NCBI RefSeq assembly: GCF_019550795.1
Contig: NZ_CP080545.1
Coordinates: 822,501-885,000 of the forward strand
Length of the DNA stretch: 62,500 nt
Direction of reading: 5' to 3'
Origin: Paenibacillus sp. sptzw28
GTDB lineage: Bacteria > Bacillota > Bacilli > Paenibacillales > Paenibacillaceae
The translations under genes and the position numbers were made by a program. The notes below the pieces were generated by a model, which saw only the letters and a list, made by a program, of their open reading frames with translations, was not told the origin of the DNA and did no database searches. Positions 10,485-20,137 of this stretch are shown piece after piece (the first letter of the stretch is position 1; each line of letters begins with the position of its first letter).

Positions 10485-11579
10485 GTGATGAAACGAATAA
10501 TTCAAACGATTGGTTTAGTCTTTGGCGGCGTATTTGGCGCACAAGTGCGCGATTGGATGAATGCGGGTATGTTATGGAACGATTCGGCTTATGGATCGCT
10601 TCAGCAATCCGGAAGTTACTACATGAATGTCGGCATCGGAGCTATATGCGGACTCGTGGCCGCGTCCGTATTGGCGGCCCCGCTTATGCGCTGGATGCAG
10701 TATGCTGCCGATCGGGTATCGGCTGCGCCGACAGGAGAATTATTATCGGGAGCCGGCGGTCTGATGGTAGGACTGGCTTTCTCTGCACTTCTGTATCCGG
10801 CAGCCTCGGGTTTACCTGGTGCCGGTGCAATTGTTCCGATCGTCCTGACCTTATTTTGCGGCTATTCCGGCATGCGGATAGGTCTCAGTAAGAGAACGGA
10901 GTTAACGGAGAGTCTGGCATCTCTTGCCCAGACCCGGGCTAAATCGTCACTCGCGTCAGAAGACAGCAGCTACGAGGAGCACAAAATATTGGATACAAGC
11001 GTCATAATTGACGGCCGAATCGCCGATATTTGCAAGACCGGATTTATTGAAGGCACACTTGTAATCCCGGAGTTTGTGTTAGAGGAACTTCAGCATATTG
11101 CCGATTCCTCAGATCTGCTTAAACGCAATCGTGGCCGGCGCGGGCTTGATATTTTGAACAAAATTCAAAAAGAGCTTGATGTGAGAGTGCTTATTTACGA
11201 AGGCGAAATGGAGGAAGGCGAAGTCGACAGCAAGCTCGTCAAGCTCGCTAAGGCGCTCCATGGCAAAGTCGTCACGAATGATTTCAATCTTAACAAAGTG
11301 TGCGAGCTGCAGGGAGTCTCGGTGTTGAACATCAACGATCTTGCCAACGCGGTCAAGCCGGTTGTGCTGCCGGGCGAAGAAATCGTCGTACAGGTCATCA
11401 AGGACGGTAAAGAGCACGGGCAGGGCGTCGCATATCTCGACGACGGAACCATGATTGTTGTTGAAGGCGGCCGCGACTATATAGGCTCGACCATGGAGGT
11501 GCTTGTGACGAGCGTTCTCCAAACTTCCGCAGGCCGAATGATTTTTGCCAAACCGAAATTATTGGAAAAAGCGCTGTAA
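10485..11579 (+). CDS. yacL: PIN/TRAM domain membrane protein (YacL family)
   Basis: The function is unknown; the domain content suggests a membrane-anchored RNase. The 364-residue protein has about four hydrophobic segments in its first 135 residues. A PIN nuclease-like domain follows, starting at [17 protein letters not shown] (about residues 165-180), with conserved acidic residues and TNDFNLNK near the middle. The C-terminus is a TRAM RNA-binding domain (about 300-355). GTG 10485 and ATG 10488 are both possible starts; the SD GGAGGTGG (10471-10478) fits both. It lies between disA and ispD as in Bacillus, with two genes inserted upstream. Confidence 0.88.
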   Translation: MMKRIIQTIGLVFGGVFGAQVRDWMNAGMLWNDSAYGSLQQSGSYYMNVGIGAICGLVAASVLAAPLMRWMQYAADRVSAAPTGELLSGAGGLMVGLAFSALLYPAASGLPGAGAIVPIVLTLFCGYSGMRIGLSKRTELTESLASLAQTRAKSSLASEDSSYEEHKILDTSVIIDGRIADICKTGFIEGTLVIPEFVLEELQHIADSSDLLKRNRGRRGLDILNKIQKELDVRVLIYEGEMEEGEVDSKLVKLAKALHGKVVTNDFNLNKVCELQGVSVLNINDLANAVKPVVLPGEEIVVQVIKDGKEHGQGVAYLDDGTMIVVEGGRDYIGSTMEVLVTSVLQTSAGRMIFAKPKLLEKAL

Positions 11580-11601
11580 CACGGTATGATAGTAATCGGA
11601 T

Positions 11602-11628
11602 GACGCTCGCGCAGGTGCGCGTAGCGTC
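11602..11628 (+). repeat. Inverted repeat in the yacL-ispD gap
   Basis: GACGCT (11602-11607) pairs with AGCGTC (11623-11628), with CGCGC/GCGCG inside, giving a GC-rich hairpin 22 bases after the yacL stop. There is no T-run, so termination is doubtful. It may protect or process the mRNA. Confidence 0.55.
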
Positions 11629-11655
11629 GAAGTTTACAGCGAGGCGGTAGAGGGC

Positions 11656-12360
11656 ATGTATGCAGCAAAGGCCGAATGGGGCGTCGTCGTCGTGGCGGCG
11701 GGTCGGGGAACTCGAATGGGGACCGCGGAGAGCAAGCAGTATTTGCTTTTACGGGACAAGCCGGTCGTTATTCACACGCTTGAACTGTTTAATGCGATGG
11801 ATGAAGTGGCTGGGATAGCGCTTGTTGTCGGCAATGACGATGTTGCGCGTTGTGAAGCGCTTGTGCGGCAATACGGGCTGGGCCGAAAGGTGATAGCGGT
11901 ACTGGCCGGAGGCAGCGAGCGCCAACATTCCGTCCGCGCAGGCTTGCGTTCACTGCAGTACGAGTGGGTCATGGTGCACGACGGCGTTCGCCCATTGGTG
12001 ACGCAGCAAGCCGTAAGAGCTTGCATGAATGCCGCACTGAACACGGGTGCGGCAGTGCTTGCCGTACCGGTGAAGGATACGATCAAGCAAGTGAATGAAG
12101 CCGGCGTTATTGTGGCCACGCCGGACCGTCGAAGCTTGTGGGCGATTCAAACGCCGCAAGCTTTTCGTCGTTCCTTGCTGCTCGAAGCGCATGAGAAGGC
12201 AGCGGCGGAAGGCTTCGTCGGAACTGACGATGCGATGGCCGTAGAACGTCTGGGTGTCCCGGTAACGGTCGCTGAGGGAGATTATACGAACATTAAAATC
12301 ACAACCCCCGAGGATTTGCCTTGGGCCGAATTTTTACTTGCCAGCCGTGAGAGGAGCTGA
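11656..12360 (+). CDS. ispD: 2-C-methyl-D-erythritol 4-phosphate cytidylyltransferase
   Basis: IspD couples MEP to CTP in the non-mevalonate isoprenoid pathway. The 234-residue protein has the N-terminal nucleotide-binding loop AAGRGTRMG with the following SKQYL. Further signatures are [14 protein letters not shown] and [18 protein letters not shown] is eight bases upstream of the ATG. It is followed after five bases by ispF, which acts two steps later in the same pathway, so the two are co-transcribed. Confidence 0.96.
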   Translation: MYAAKAEWGVVVVAAGRGTRMGTAESKQYLLLRDKPVVIHTLELFNAMDEVAGIALVVGNDDVARCEALVRQYGLGRKVIAVLAGGSERQHSVRAGLRSLQYEWVMVHDGVRPLVTQQAVRACMNAALNTGAAVLAVPVKDTIKQVNEAGVIVATPDRRSLWAIQTPQAFRRSLLLEAHEKAAAEGFVGTDDAMAVERLGVPVTVAEGDYTNIKITTPEDLPWAEFLLASRERS

Positions 12361-12365
12361 GACAT

Positions 12366-12851
12366 ATGTTTCGAGTCGGACAAGGCTTTGATGTCCACCA
12401 GTTGGTGGAGGGACGTCCGTGCATTATCGGCGGAGTTACGATTCCCTATGAGAAAGGACTGATAGGACATTCCGATGCGGATGTACTGCTTCACGCGATA
12501 AGCGATGCCGTCCTTGGGGCGCTCGGACTCGGCGATATCGGTAAACATTTTCCCGATACGGATCCGGCGTTCAAGGATGCCGACAGCTTGAAGCTTCTGA
12601 AGCATATCTGGAAACTGGTGAAAGAACGCGGCTATAAGCTCAGTAACGTCGATTCAACGATTATCGCGCAGCGGCCCAAGATGGCGCCATACATAGGGCA
12701 AATGGTTGAAATTATTGCAGATGCGCTTGAGGCGGAGGAGCTCTCGCAGGTAAATGTCAAAGCAACGACGACGGAGCAGCTGGGCTTTACCGGACGGGGC
12801 GAGGGAATTGCCGCGCAATCGGTTGTCTGTCTCGTGAAGGTTGTGCTATGA
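12366..12851 (+). CDS. ispF: 2-C-methyl-D-erythritol 2,4-cyclodiphosphate synthase
   Basis: IspF cyclises CDP-ME 2-phosphate to MEcPP with release of CMP. The 161-residue protein has the normal family length and is expected to trimerise. The zinc ligands are visible as D9, H11 (GFDVHQ) and H43 ([11 protein letters not shown]). The C-terminal [17 protein letters not shown] signature is present. The SD GAGAGGAG overlaps the end of ispD, which implies coupled translation. Confidence 0.97.
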   Translation: MFRVGQGFDVHQLVEGRPCIIGGVTIPYEKGLIGHSDADVLLHAISDAVLGALGLGDIGKHFPDTDPAFKDADSLKLLKHIWKLVKERGYKLSNVDSTIIAQRPKMAPYIGQMVEIIADALEAEELSQVNVKATTTEQLGFTGRGEGIAAQSVVCLVKVVL

Positions 12852-12889
12852 TCGGTTGAACACGTAAAGTCGGAAGGAGTTTGGGTAAC

Positions 12890-14344
12890 ATGTCAGAAAT
12901 AAGGGTCCGCTATGCGCCTTCACCAACAGGGCACCTGCATATCGGCAACGCGAGAACGGCCTTATTCAATTACTTGTTTGCACGCAGCCGCGGGGGCAAA
13001 TTTATAATACGAATCGAAGACACCGACGTTAAACGCAACGTTGCAGGCGGCGAGGAGAATCAGTTTACCTATCTGAAATGGCTTGGTATCGAGTGGGACG
13101 AAAGCATCGACGTAGGCGGCGGTTATGGGCCGTATCGACAAACGGAGCGGCTGGACATTTATCGGGAATACTGGCAGGACCTTGTCGATCGCGGGCTGGC
13201 ATACCGGTGTTACTGTACCGAAGAGGAGCTTGAGCAGGAGCGGGAGGAGCAAACGGCCCGCGGCGAGATGCCGCGCTACTCTGGCAAGCACCGCAACTTG
13301 ACCGAGGAGCAGTGCAGTGCTTTCGAAGCTGAAGGACGTATTCCAAGCATTCGTTTCCGCGTGCCCGAGGGCAGGACGTATACATTTGAGGATATCGTGA
13401 AAGGTGAAATAAGCTTTGAGTCGGATGGAATCGGCGACTTCGTTATCGTCAAGAAGGATGGCATTCCGACCTACAACTTTGCAGTTGCACTGGACGATCA
13501 CCTTATGGCAATTAGCCATGTATTACGGGGAGAAGACCATATTTCCAATACGCCGCGCCAGCTGATGATTTACGAGGCATTCGGCTGGGAACCTCCAAAA
13601 TTCGGTCATATGACGTTAATCGTGAACGAAAACCGCAAGAAACTAAGCAAACGGGATGAGTCGGTCGTGCAGTTTATCGAACAATACGATGCGCTCGGAT
13701 ACTTGCCGGAAGCGTTGTTTAATTTTATTACGCTGCTTGGCTGGTCGCCCGAAGGCGAACAGGAAATTTTCACGCGTGACGAACTCATTCAGGTTTTTGA
13801 TCCATCCCGTCTGAGCAAGAGTCCCGCTGTATTCGATACGAACAAGCTGAGCTGGATGAACAATGAATATTTGAAAAAAGTCGATCTTATACGGCTTGTC
13901 GATCTGTGCGTACCGCATCTGCAGAAAGCGGGACGTTTAGCGGAGGTTCTTGACGAGAGCGAGCGGGCATGGGCAGCCGATCTGATTGCCCTTTATCAGG
14001 ATAAGCTGCGCTACGCTGCCGAAATAGTTCCGCTCACTGAATTGTTTTTCCACACGGAAGTATCGGATGAGGAAGAAGCGAAAGCCGTACTTGCAGAAGA
14101 ACAGGTTCCTGCTGTTCTGGAAGCTTTCGCACAGCAGGTAGCGGCGATTGGCGAGCTCGAAGAGGAAGGTATCAAAGCTGCTATTAAGTCCGTGCAGCAA
14201 TCTACCGGTTTCAAAGGGAAACAGCTGTTCATGCCGATCCGTGCAGCATTGACGGGACAGACGCACGGGCCGGACCTTAATCGGACGATCGCTCTGCTTG
14301 GCAAGTCTAAAGTTGAGCAGCGGATACGCCTCAGATTGGGTTAA
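12890..14344 (+). CDS. gltX: Glutamate--tRNA ligase
   Basis: GluRS charges tRNA-Glu. In Firmicutes it usually also mischarges tRNA-Gln, to be corrected by GatCAB (family knowledge). The 484-residue class I synthetase has the HIGH-type motif [10 protein letters not shown] near the N-terminus and the KMSKS-type motif KKLSKRD near residue 250. A C-terminal helical anticodon-binding domain follows. ATG 12890 is preferred over the in-frame TTG at 12881, because GGAAGGAG ends only one or two bases before the TTG. It precedes the cysE-cysS T-box unit as in B. subtilis. Confidence 0.97.
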   Translation: MSEIRVRYAPSPTGHLHIGNARTALFNYLFARSRGGKFIIRIEDTDVKRNVAGGEENQFTYLKWLGIEWDESIDVGGGYGPYRQTERLDIYREYWQDLVDRGLAYRCYCTEEELEQEREEQTARGEMPRYSGKHRNLTEEQCSAFEAEGRIPSIRFRVPEGRTYTFEDIVKGEISFESDGIGDFVIVKKDGIPTYNFAVALDDHLMAISHVLRGEDHISNTPRQLMIYEAFGWEPPKFGHMTLIVNENRKKLSKRDESVVQFIEQYDALGYLPEALFNFITLLGWSPEGEQEIFTRDELIQVFDPSRLSKSPAVFDTNKLSWMNNEYLKKVDLIRLVDLCVPHLQKAGRLAEVLDESERAWAADLIALYQDKLRYAAEIVPLTELFFHTEVSDEEEAKAVLAEEQVPAVLEAFAQQVAAIGELEEEGIKAAIKSVQQSTGFKGKQLFMPIRAALTGQTHGPDLNRTIALLGKSKVEQRIRLRLG

Positions 14345-14353
14345 TGTTCATAC

Positions 14354-14382
14354 TTGTCAGTTTTTCGACAGTCAGCTATACT
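14354..14382 (+). promoter_or_regulatory. SigA-type promoter of the cysE-cysS T-box leader
   Basis: TTGTCA (14354-14359) and TATACT (14377-14382) are separated by 17 bp. The promoter lies just after the gltX stop and gives a start near 14389, at the beginning of the T-box leader. Confidence 0.8.
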
Positions 14383-14388
14383 TGAAGT

Positions 14389-14740
14389 ACCTGTTTTATT
14401 AGATATCGGTCATAAGGCTTAGATCAGGACCGTTCATTTCTTAAGGAATGTTTCAGAGAAGGCGACCTTTCAAACGGAGCCGCGTATGCTCTTGTGCACG
14501 CCGGTTGTCCGCACGATTGGGTGCGAGTCGCTCATTCCGTGAAATGCAGCATTGCACCTGGGAGCCGCACATCCGATCCGCATAGGCCATCTGGCATGAT
14601 TGCGGGGTAGGATGCGACGAATGGGTCCGCGTTAAGGACTTAAGAGACGGGAGTCTTGTCGAACGCTTTCGACGCTCCCAAGCAGAGTGGAACCGCGTCC
14701 GCACGCCTCTGCAGCCATAGTGCTGCAGAGGCTTTTCTGT
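14389..14740 (+). promoter_or_regulatory. T-box leader (probable tRNA-Cys sensor) upstream of cysE-cysS
   Basis: The conserved T-box AGAGTGGAACCGCG lies at 14684-14697, followed by an intrinsic terminator. The terminator pairs GCCTCTGCAGC (14705-14715) with GCTGCAGAGGC (14722-14732) and has a TTTT tail. The T-box bases can form the competing antiterminator. Upstream, about 300 nt fold into a large stem I region. A candidate specifier codon TGC followed by A (14545-14547) fits cysteine and the downstream cysS. Uncharged tRNA-Cys is predicted to allow read-through. The T-box itself is certain; the specifier assignment is tentative. Confidence 0.88.
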
Positions 14741-14836
14741 ATTTGTGCCGGTTCATCAGGTGAGCCTGCAGCTCTTACCGTTGTTCTCTGCATTAATATG
14801 CGAGCGGATAGAGGAAGTTGGAGAGGAGTCTTGTCT

Positions 14837-15505
14837 ATGTTTCGCCATATTAAGTCCGATATTGAGACCGTGCTCGATAATGATCCCGCGGCCCGCAGCA
14901 AATTTGAGATTGTCTTCACCTATTCGGGGCTGCATGCCATTTGGGCACATCGCATTGCGCATCGCTTTTATAAAAAGCGGTTATATACGATCGCGCGCAT
15001 GATTTCGCAGATGAGCCGCTTTTTTACGGGAATCGAGATACATCCGGGCGCGAAGATCGGGGACCGTCTGTTTATCGATCATGGTATGGGAATCGTCATT
15101 GGCGAAACATGCGAAATCGGCAACAACGTCGTCATTTATCAAGGCGTTACGCTTGGCGGAACCGGCAAGGAGAAAGGAAAGCGCCATCCGACGATTGGCA
15201 ACAACGTCGTTATCGCTTCGGGCGCAAAAATACTGGGATCCTTTACAGTCGGGGACAATGTAAATATAGGCGCCAACTCCGTTGTGCTTCGCGAGGTGCC
15301 TCCGAACAGCACGGTCGTCGGAATCCCCGGAAGAGTCGTTAAGCGTAACGGTGAACGTATCGGCGACCGGCTGGATCATACGCAGCTGCCCGATCCCGTC
15401 GTGGAGATGCTGCGAGTGATGCAGAAGGAAATCGAGGATCTTAGATCTGAGCTGGAGCATGCACGGCAAAAGGAAGCTATTGCTGGAGGAGATGCGAGAA
15501 AATGA
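14837..15505 (+). CDS. cysE: Serine O-acetyltransferase
   Basis: CysE transfers acetyl from acetyl-CoA to L-serine, making O-acetylserine for cysteine synthesis. The 222-residue protein starts [10 protein letters not shown] as in Bacillus homologues. It has the helical N-terminal part ([14 protein letters not shown]) and then the left-handed hexapeptide-repeat domain, including [12 protein letters not shown] and [18 protein letters not shown] 14837 has GGAGAGGAG eight bases upstream; longer frames would start inside the T-box terminator. Its stop overlaps the cysS start by four bases. Confidence 0.96.
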   Translation: MFRHIKSDIETVLDNDPAARSKFEIVFTYSGLHAIWAHRIAHRFYKKRLYTIARMISQMSRFFTGIEIHPGAKIGDRLFIDHGMGIVIGETCEIGNNVVIYQGVTLGGTGKEKGKRHPTIGNNVVIASGAKILGSFTVGDNVNIGANSVVLREVPPNSTVVGIPGRVVKRNGERIGDRLDHTQLPDPVVEMLRVMQKEIEDLRSELEHARQKEAIAGGDARK

Positions 15506-16908
15506 GTTTGCACATTTATAATACAATGTCGCGTAGCAAAGAAGAATTTAAGCCGCTTGAACCGGGCAAAGTGAAGATGTATGTTTGCGGACCGACAGTC
15601 TACGATTATATCCATATCGGAAATGCGCGCCCCGTCATTTTTTTCGACGTAGTGCGCCGTTACCTGGAATCGGGTGGATATGAGGTGAATTACATCGTAA
15701 ACTTTACGGATGTTGACGACAAGCTGATTCGCAAGGCGGAACAGCTTGGCACGACTGTGCCGGAAGTGGCCGAGAAATTCATTGACGCATTCAACAGCAA
15801 TATTGAAGGGCTGGGCGTTCACCGGGCAACGATCAATCCGCGAGTGACCGATCATATCCCGGAGATCATTGCTTTTATCGAAGGCTTAGTGGATACCGAA
15901 TATGCATATGAAAGCGGCGGGGACGTTTATTTTCGCACGAACAAGTTTAAGGACTATGGCAAACTGTCGCATCAAAATATGCAGGAGCTTCAGCTCGGAA
16001 TTCGCATTGAGGTGGATGAGCGTAAAGAAAACGGTCAAGACTTCGTCCTATGGAAGGCGGCCAAGCCAGGGGAAATCTTCTGGGATAGCCCATGGGGAGC
16101 GGGACGTCCGGGATGGCATATCGAATGCTCGGCCATGGCCCGCAAATATCTCGGCGACACCCTCGATATTCACGGAGGCGGCCACGATTTGCAATTCCCA
16201 CACCATGAATGTGAAGTGGCGCAATCGGAGGCGTTTACCGGTAAACCGCTGTCGCGCTACTGGATGCATAATGGATATATACACATAAACAATGAGAAGA
16301 TGTCCAAATCGCTCGGAAACGGAATTACCGTGAACGAACTGCTGAAGCGGGTGAAACCGGCTGCCATTCGTTATTTCATGCTGTCCACCCATTACCGGAG
16401 TCCGTTGAATTTTAATGATGAAACGATCGCTCAGGCAGAGAATAGTGTAGAGCGGATTTCCAATTGCTACGGTAATCTGCAGCACCGTCTGGCGGTGGCG
16501 ATAAGTGCCGATCCTGAAGGAACTGCGCTGCTCACCAACCGGGTTCAGGAGATAGAAGCTCAATTTCATGCGAAAATGGACGACGACTTCAATACGCCTG
16601 ATGCAATTACGGCACTCTTTGAGCTGGTGAGCGAAGCCAACCAATATCTGCAGCGGCCTGTCGTTTCGTCAGAAGGCGTACAGCTGCTGATCGACGCTGT
16701 CGAGTCGATGGACCGAGTACTAGGGCTGCTCCCGCAGCCTCAGGAAACGGGTTTGGTTGATTCGGAGATCGATGAGCTCATCGCCCAGCGCACGGAAGCC
16801 CGCACGAACAAAAACTGGGCACGCGCCGATGAAATCCGCGACATGCTGGCCGCACAGGGCATTGTTCTGGAGGATACGCCTCAGGGCATTCGATGGCGGC
16901 GCAAATGA
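15502..16908 (+). CDS. cysS: Cysteine--tRNA ligase
   Basis: CysRS charges tRNA-Cys. The 468-residue class I enzyme has the HIGH-type motif YIHIGNARP and the motif KMSKSLGN. The zinc site that selects cysteine is visible: the cysteine in MYVCGPT, the cysteine in ECSAMA and the histidine-rich PHHECE segment. The ATG is in an ATGA overlap with cysE and has GGAGGAG upstream. It is controlled by the T-box shared with cysE, so cysteine supply and tRNA charging are set together. Confidence 0.97.
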   Translation: MSLHIYNTMSRSKEEFKPLEPGKVKMYVCGPTVYDYIHIGNARPVIFFDVVRRYLESGGYEVNYIVNFTDVDDKLIRKAEQLGTTVPEVAEKFIDAFNSNIEGLGVHRATINPRVTDHIPEIIAFIEGLVDTEYAYESGGDVYFRTNKFKDYGKLSHQNMQELQLGIRIEVDERKENGQDFVLWKAAKPGEIFWDSPWGAGRPGWHIECSAMARKYLGDTLDIHGGGHDLQFPHHECEVAQSEAFTGKPLSRYWMHNGYIHINNEKMSKSLGNGITVNELLKRVKPAAIRYFMLSTHYRSPLNFNDETIAQAENSVERISNCYGNLQHRLAVAISADPEGTALLTNRVQEIEAQFHAKMDDDFNTPDAITALFELVSEANQYLQRPVVSSEGVQLLIDAVESMDRVLGLLPQPQETGLVDSEIDELIAQRTEARTNKNWARADEIRDMLAAQGIVLEDTPQGIRWRRK

Positions 16909-17321
16909 TGGAACAGGGAATATGGTTTCATCCGCCGACCAAGCCAACGAATTTAATTAATCCGGTTGTACTCGCTTATATGGGTGATGCGGTTTTTGAG
17001 ATGCTTGTCCGGCAATATCTGGTCGGGCAGGAGAATCATAAGTCCCATCATCTGCATCGTCAGGCAACGCAGTTCGTATCTGCCAAAGCACAGTGTGCAT
17101 TGCTGGAGAAGTGGCAGCCGCTATTGACAGAGAAGGAAGCGGAGATCGTCCGCCGGGGCCGCAACGCCAAATCGGGAACGCCGCCGAAGAATGCGGACCC
17201 GGCCGATTATCGGCAGGCTACGGCCCTCGAATGCCTGGTGGGCTATTTATATTACGAAAAGCGGCTCGACAGGCTGTATGAACTAATGGCGGTAGCTTTT
17301 GAGGGGCAAAATTCTGAATAA
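16893..17321 (+). CDS. mrnC: Mini-ribonuclease 3
   Basis: Mini-III is a dimeric RNase III-like nuclease lacking the dsRNA-binding domain; in Bacillus it matures 23S rRNA ends. The 142-residue protein has the catalytic YMGDAVFE segment and the second acidic site in ALECLVGYLYY. The start is uncertain: ATG 16893, 16905 and 16908 are in frame, all overlap the end of cysS, and none has a strong SD, so coupled translation is likely. It lies between cysS and rlmB as in other Firmicutes. Confidence 0.92.
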   Translation: MAAQMMEQGIWFHPPTKPTNLINPVVLAYMGDAVFEMLVRQYLVGQENHKSHHLHRQATQFVSAKAQCALLEKWQPLLTEKEAEIVRRGRNAKSGTPPKNADPADYRQATALECLVGYLYYEKRLDRLYELMAVAFEGQNSE

Positions 17322-17329
17322 GTTAACAG

Positions 17330-17406
17330 TTGCTTACGATGCTGCGTTTTCTCACGAAAACGCCTGGTTTATGCTTACGATGCTGCGTTTTCTCACGAAA
17401 ACGCCT
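17330..17406 (+). repeat. Two tandem hairpin units (about 41 bp) abutting the rlmB SD
   Basis: A 35-bp sequence beginning TGCTTACGATGCTGCG is repeated exactly at 17331-17365 and 17372-17406 (period 41). Each copy holds the perfect inverted repeat GCGTTTTC-tcac-GAAAACGC. The second copy starts TATGCTTACG and runs straight into TAGGAGG, the rlmB SD. The design resembles the longer units at 23500-23726 and 46778-46902: same TATGCTTnCG head, hairpin, then SD. Confidence 0.9.
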
Positions 17407-17420
17407 TAGGAGGACAACAA

Positions 17421-18176
17421 ATGAATGAGCAGGAAAGCCAAGAAATAATTGCCGGCAAGCATCCTGTCATGGAAGCTTTGCGCTCAGGACGGGAAATTAA
17501 TAAAATATGGATCGCAGAGCAATCGCAAAAAAACGCTGCGCCGATCATTGCTGAAGCTAAGAAAGCCGGCATCATTGTGCAATTTGCGGATAAGCGCAAG
17601 CTTGATCAAATGGCTGAAGGCGTGCCTCATCAAGGAGTGGTCGCTCAAGCAGCCGCTTATCGATATTTTGAATTGGACGAGCTGATCGAGAAAGCCCGGG
17701 AGGGCGGACAAACCCCATTCCTGCTGCTGCTTGACGAGATAGAAGATCCGCATAATCTAGGTTCGATTTTAAGAACGGCCGAATGTACTGGAGTGCATGG
17801 GGTCGTTATTCCGAAGCGCCGATCCGCTTCTTTGACGGCAACGGTATCCAAAACCTCCGCGGGAGCAGTGGAGTATGTCCCCGTCGCACGCGTCACCAAC
17901 TTGGCGCAAACGATCGATAAACTCAAAGATGAAGGAATCTGGATTGCAGGTGCCGATGTTGGGGCGCGGCAGGACGTTTACGAATCCGGAACAAATTTCG
18001 ATCTCCCGCTCGCGGTCGTCATCGGCAACGAGAGTAAAGGGATCGGTCGTCTTATCCGCGAGAAGTGCGATTTTCTCGTGAAATTGCCGATGATTGGACA
18101 GCTTAATTCGCTCAACGCATCTGTAGCGGCGGGCGTACTTATGTATGAAGTGGTGCGGCAGCGTCGGAGCCGCTAG
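17421..18176 (+). CDS. rlmB: 23S rRNA (guanosine-2'-O-)-methyltransferase RlmB
   Basis: This SpoU/TrmH-family SAM-dependent 2'-O-methyltransferase is expected to modify a guanosine in 23S rRNA. The 251-residue protein has an N-terminal L30e-like substrate-binding domain. The knotted SPOUT domain follows, with DPHNLGSILRTAE, IGNESKGI and the closing LNSLNASVAAGVLMYE signature. SD TAGGAGG is seven bases upstream of the ATG and is preceded directly by the tandem hairpin repeat. It is followed by rae1, as in Bacillus (yacO-yacP). The exact target base is not visible from sequence. Confidence 0.93.
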   Translation: MNEQESQEIIAGKHPVMEALRSGREINKIWIAEQSQKNAAPIIAEAKKAGIIVQFADKRKLDQMAEGVPHQGVVAQAAAYRYFELDELIEKAREGGQTPFLLLLDEIEDPHNLGSILRTAECTGVHGVVIPKRRSASLTATVSKTSAGAVEYVPVARVTNLAQTIDKLKDEGIWIAGADVGARQDVYESGTNFDLPLAVVIGNESKGIGRLIREKCDFLVKLPMIGQLNSLNASVAAGVLMYEVVRQRRSR

Positions 18177-18177
18177 T

Positions 18178-18699
18178 ATGCAACGGCGTGATGATATATT
18201 GCTTGTTGACGGTTACAATATGATTGGCGCTTGGCCGATGCTGTCAGTATTGAGAGATACCGGTTTGGAGGATGCGCGCGATAAACTGCTTGAAATGCTC
18301 GCTGATTATCAGGGCTTCACGGGTTTATCTATCATCGTTGTGTTCGATGCGCATCAGGTTTCGGGAGTCGGATCAAAGTACAATCAAAATCGTGTAACCG
18401 TCGTGTATACGAGGGAAAAGGAAACCGCTGATGCATGTATCGAGCGGCTCACATCGGAATTGGCGATGCGAAGCCGCCACTTATACGTCGCCACATCCGA
18501 TCTGGTCGAGCAGCATGTGGCTTTCGGGAAGGGTGCGCTTCGTCTTTCGGCACGGGAACTTTTAATCGATATTGAGCAGAACCGTAAAACCATCGAACGG
18601 ACTTTGAAGAGTACCACCAATCAAAGAAATGAACTTGATAATAATATCAGCTTGGATGTAAGGACAAAGCTTGAACGTTGGCGCAGGGGGCAGTCTTGA
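18178..18699 (+). CDS. rae1: Ribosome-associated NYN-domain endoribonuclease Rae1
   Basis: Rae1 (YacP) cuts mRNA in the ribosomal A site in B. subtilis. The 173-residue protein consists of a NYN/PIN-like domain starting LLVDGYNMIGAW (D11 is a likely metal ligand). Further acidic positions sit in VVFDAHQ and in EKETADACIE, and SDLVEQ closes the fold. ATG 18178 follows the rlmB stop by one base and has GGAG eight bases upstream; a longer in-frame start lies inside rlmB. It is the last gene of the cysE-rae1 cluster before sigH. Confidence 0.93.
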   Translation: MQRRDDILLVDGYNMIGAWPMLSVLRDTGLEDARDKLLEMLADYQGFTGLSIIVVFDAHQVSGVGSKYNQNRVTVVYTREKETADACIERLTSELAMRSRHLYVATSDLVEQHVAFGKGALRLSARELLIDIEQNRKTIERTLKSTTNQRNELDNNISLDVRTKLERWRRGQS

Positions 18700-18833
18700 C
18701 CGTTGCGCTTTATCATAAATGAATGGTATATTGATGATAAGTATATGTTATATAAGTTCACAAGACCTCGTATCGATTCATCGACGGACCCCGGTTTCAG
18801 CACTAATAAACGAACATTTAACCCGAAGTTTAT

Positions 18834-18863
18834 TTGACGTCCCAAGGTTACATAATGTATACT
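18834..18863 (+). promoter_or_regulatory. SigA-type promoter of sigH
   Basis: TTGACG (18834-18839) and TATACT (18858-18863) are separated by 18 bp, giving a start near 18870 and a leader of about 120 nt. In B. subtilis the sigH promoter is repressed by AbrB at the transition state. An AbrB site cannot be recognised by eye, but the AT-rich flank would suit one. Confidence 0.7.
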
Positions 18864-18988
18864 GGGTCTATGTTTCAGAACGGGAAATGGTATTTTGCGG
18901 AATATGCTAGATTCAAGTTTATATCGAAAAACGAATGCATTCTGATTTATTTGCGTAATGCATGCCTTTCGAGCCGGAGGGATTGTTC

Positions 18989-19639
18989 GTGAGCATCGAC
19001 CTCAAAGAGTGGAAAACGCTGAACTATGACTGCAGAACGGACGAAGACGTTGTAGAAGCGGTTCGTGAAGGTGACGGCGAAGCGCTGGAGCATTTGATCA
19101 ACAAGTACAAAAACTTTGTCCGTGCCAAAGCGCGTTCCTATTTTTTGATCGGGGCAGACCGTGAGGACATCGTTCAAGAAGGCATGATAGGGCTTTACAA
19201 ATCGATTCGTGATTTCAAAGGCGACAAGCTTGCGTCTTTCAAGGCGTTTGCGGAGCTTTGTATAACACGGCAGATTATTACCGCCATCAAGACGGCGACC
19301 CGTCAAAAGCACATCCCCCTTAATTCGTATGTTTCTTTGGACAAGCCTATCTATGACGAGGATTCCGATCGGACATTGCTTGACGTCATATGCGGTACGA
19401 GAGTTTCGGATCCGGAAGAACTTATCATCAACCAGGAAGAATTCGTCGGTCTCGAGGATAAAATGTCCGAGATACTAAGTGATTTGGAACGAAAGGTCCT
19501 GATGCTTTATCTCGACGGACGCTCCTACCAGGAAATAGCGGTAGATTTGGATCGGCATGTTAAATCGATTGACAATGCTCTTCAGCGGGTGAAACGAAAG
19601 CTTGAGAGATATTTGGAAGTGCGAAATATAAGCAACTGA
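18989..19639 (+). CDS. sigH: RNA polymerase sigma factor SigH
   Basis: SigH (Spo0H) directs RNA polymerase to transition-state and early sporulation promoters. The 216-residue protein has sigma region 2 with the highly conserved NFVRAKARSYFLIGADRED stretch and the core-binding/-10 helix through AFAELCITRQIITAI. Region 4 near the C-terminus includes DGRSYQEIA and the DNA-binding HVKSIDNALQRVKRKL. GTG 18989 is chosen because CCGGAGGG lies seven bases upstream; the in-frame ATG at 18962 has no SD. A terminator follows. Confidence 0.96.
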   Translation: MSIDLKEWKTLNYDCRTDEDVVEAVREGDGEALEHLINKYKNFVRAKARSYFLIGADREDIVQEGMIGLYKSIRDFKGDKLASFKAFAELCITRQIITAIKTATRQKHIPLNSYVSLDKPIYDEDSDRTLLDVICGTRVSDPEELIINQEEFVGLEDKMSEILSDLERKVLMLYLDGRSYQEIAVDLDRHVKSIDNALQRVKRKLERYLEVRNISN

Positions 19640-19655
19640 GTTTCATTATTTACAA

Positions 19656-19680
19656 GGAGCCTCTCAAGGCTCTTTTTTTA
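19656..19680 (+). terminator. Intrinsic terminator after sigH
   Basis: GAGCCT (19657-19662) pairs with AGGCTC (19667-19672), followed by seven T. It isolates sigH from rpmG-secE-nusG. Confidence 0.88.
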
Positions 19681-19828
19681 TGGATTGCAAAATGCGGGTT
19701 TAAAAGGCATTCATTTGGTTGATAATGGGTGGTGCGGATCGGTATTTCGTTTTTTTGTGCTGCGAACTTAGGGATGCATTGCGGGAATGAGTAAGCGCGT
19801 AATATAAGGCTATTTACTCAGTTTTTTG

Positions 19829-19857
19829 TTGACACACCCTATTGCTTGTGATAAAGT
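19829..19857 (+). promoter_or_regulatory. SigA-type promoter of rpmG-secE-nusG
   Basis: A consensus TTGACA (19829-19834) and TAAAGT (19852-19857) are separated by 17 bp. The start near 19864 leaves a leader of about 100 nt before rpmG. The 148 nt between the sigH terminator and this promoter show no gene. Confidence 0.78.
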
Positions 19858-19967
19858 GTTTCAGGTAGCCCTAAATAGGTCTTTTTTATGATGGGTTCTG
19901 AATCAATCCGGTTCCACATACAGGGTTCAATTTTTTTATTTATGGTTAGTTCGGGAGGTGTACGGCA

Positions 19968-20117
19968 ATGCGGGTAATTATTACGTTGGCTTGCACAAAC
20001 TGCAAACAAAGAAACTATGCTTCCAGCAAGAACAAACGGAATCACCCCGACCGCATCGAGATGAAGAAGTTCTGCAAGTTTTGTAACGAGCATACTCCTC
20101 ATCGCGAGACGAGATAG
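19968..20117 (+). CDS. rpmG: 50S ribosomal protein L33
   Basis: L33 is a small large-subunit protein near the E site. The 49-residue product keeps all four zinc cysteines (C9, C12, C36, C39), so it is the zinc-containing form. The SD is CGGGAGGTG before ATG 19968, and the gene ends TAG. It sits directly upstream of secE, as in many Firmicutes. Bacillales often carry a second, zinc-free L33 elsewhere. Confidence 0.95.
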   Translation: MRVIITLACTNCKQRNYASSKNKRNHPDRIEMKKFCKFCNEHTPHRETR

Positions 20118-20137
20118 GTCAATATGGAGGTGTGGAA

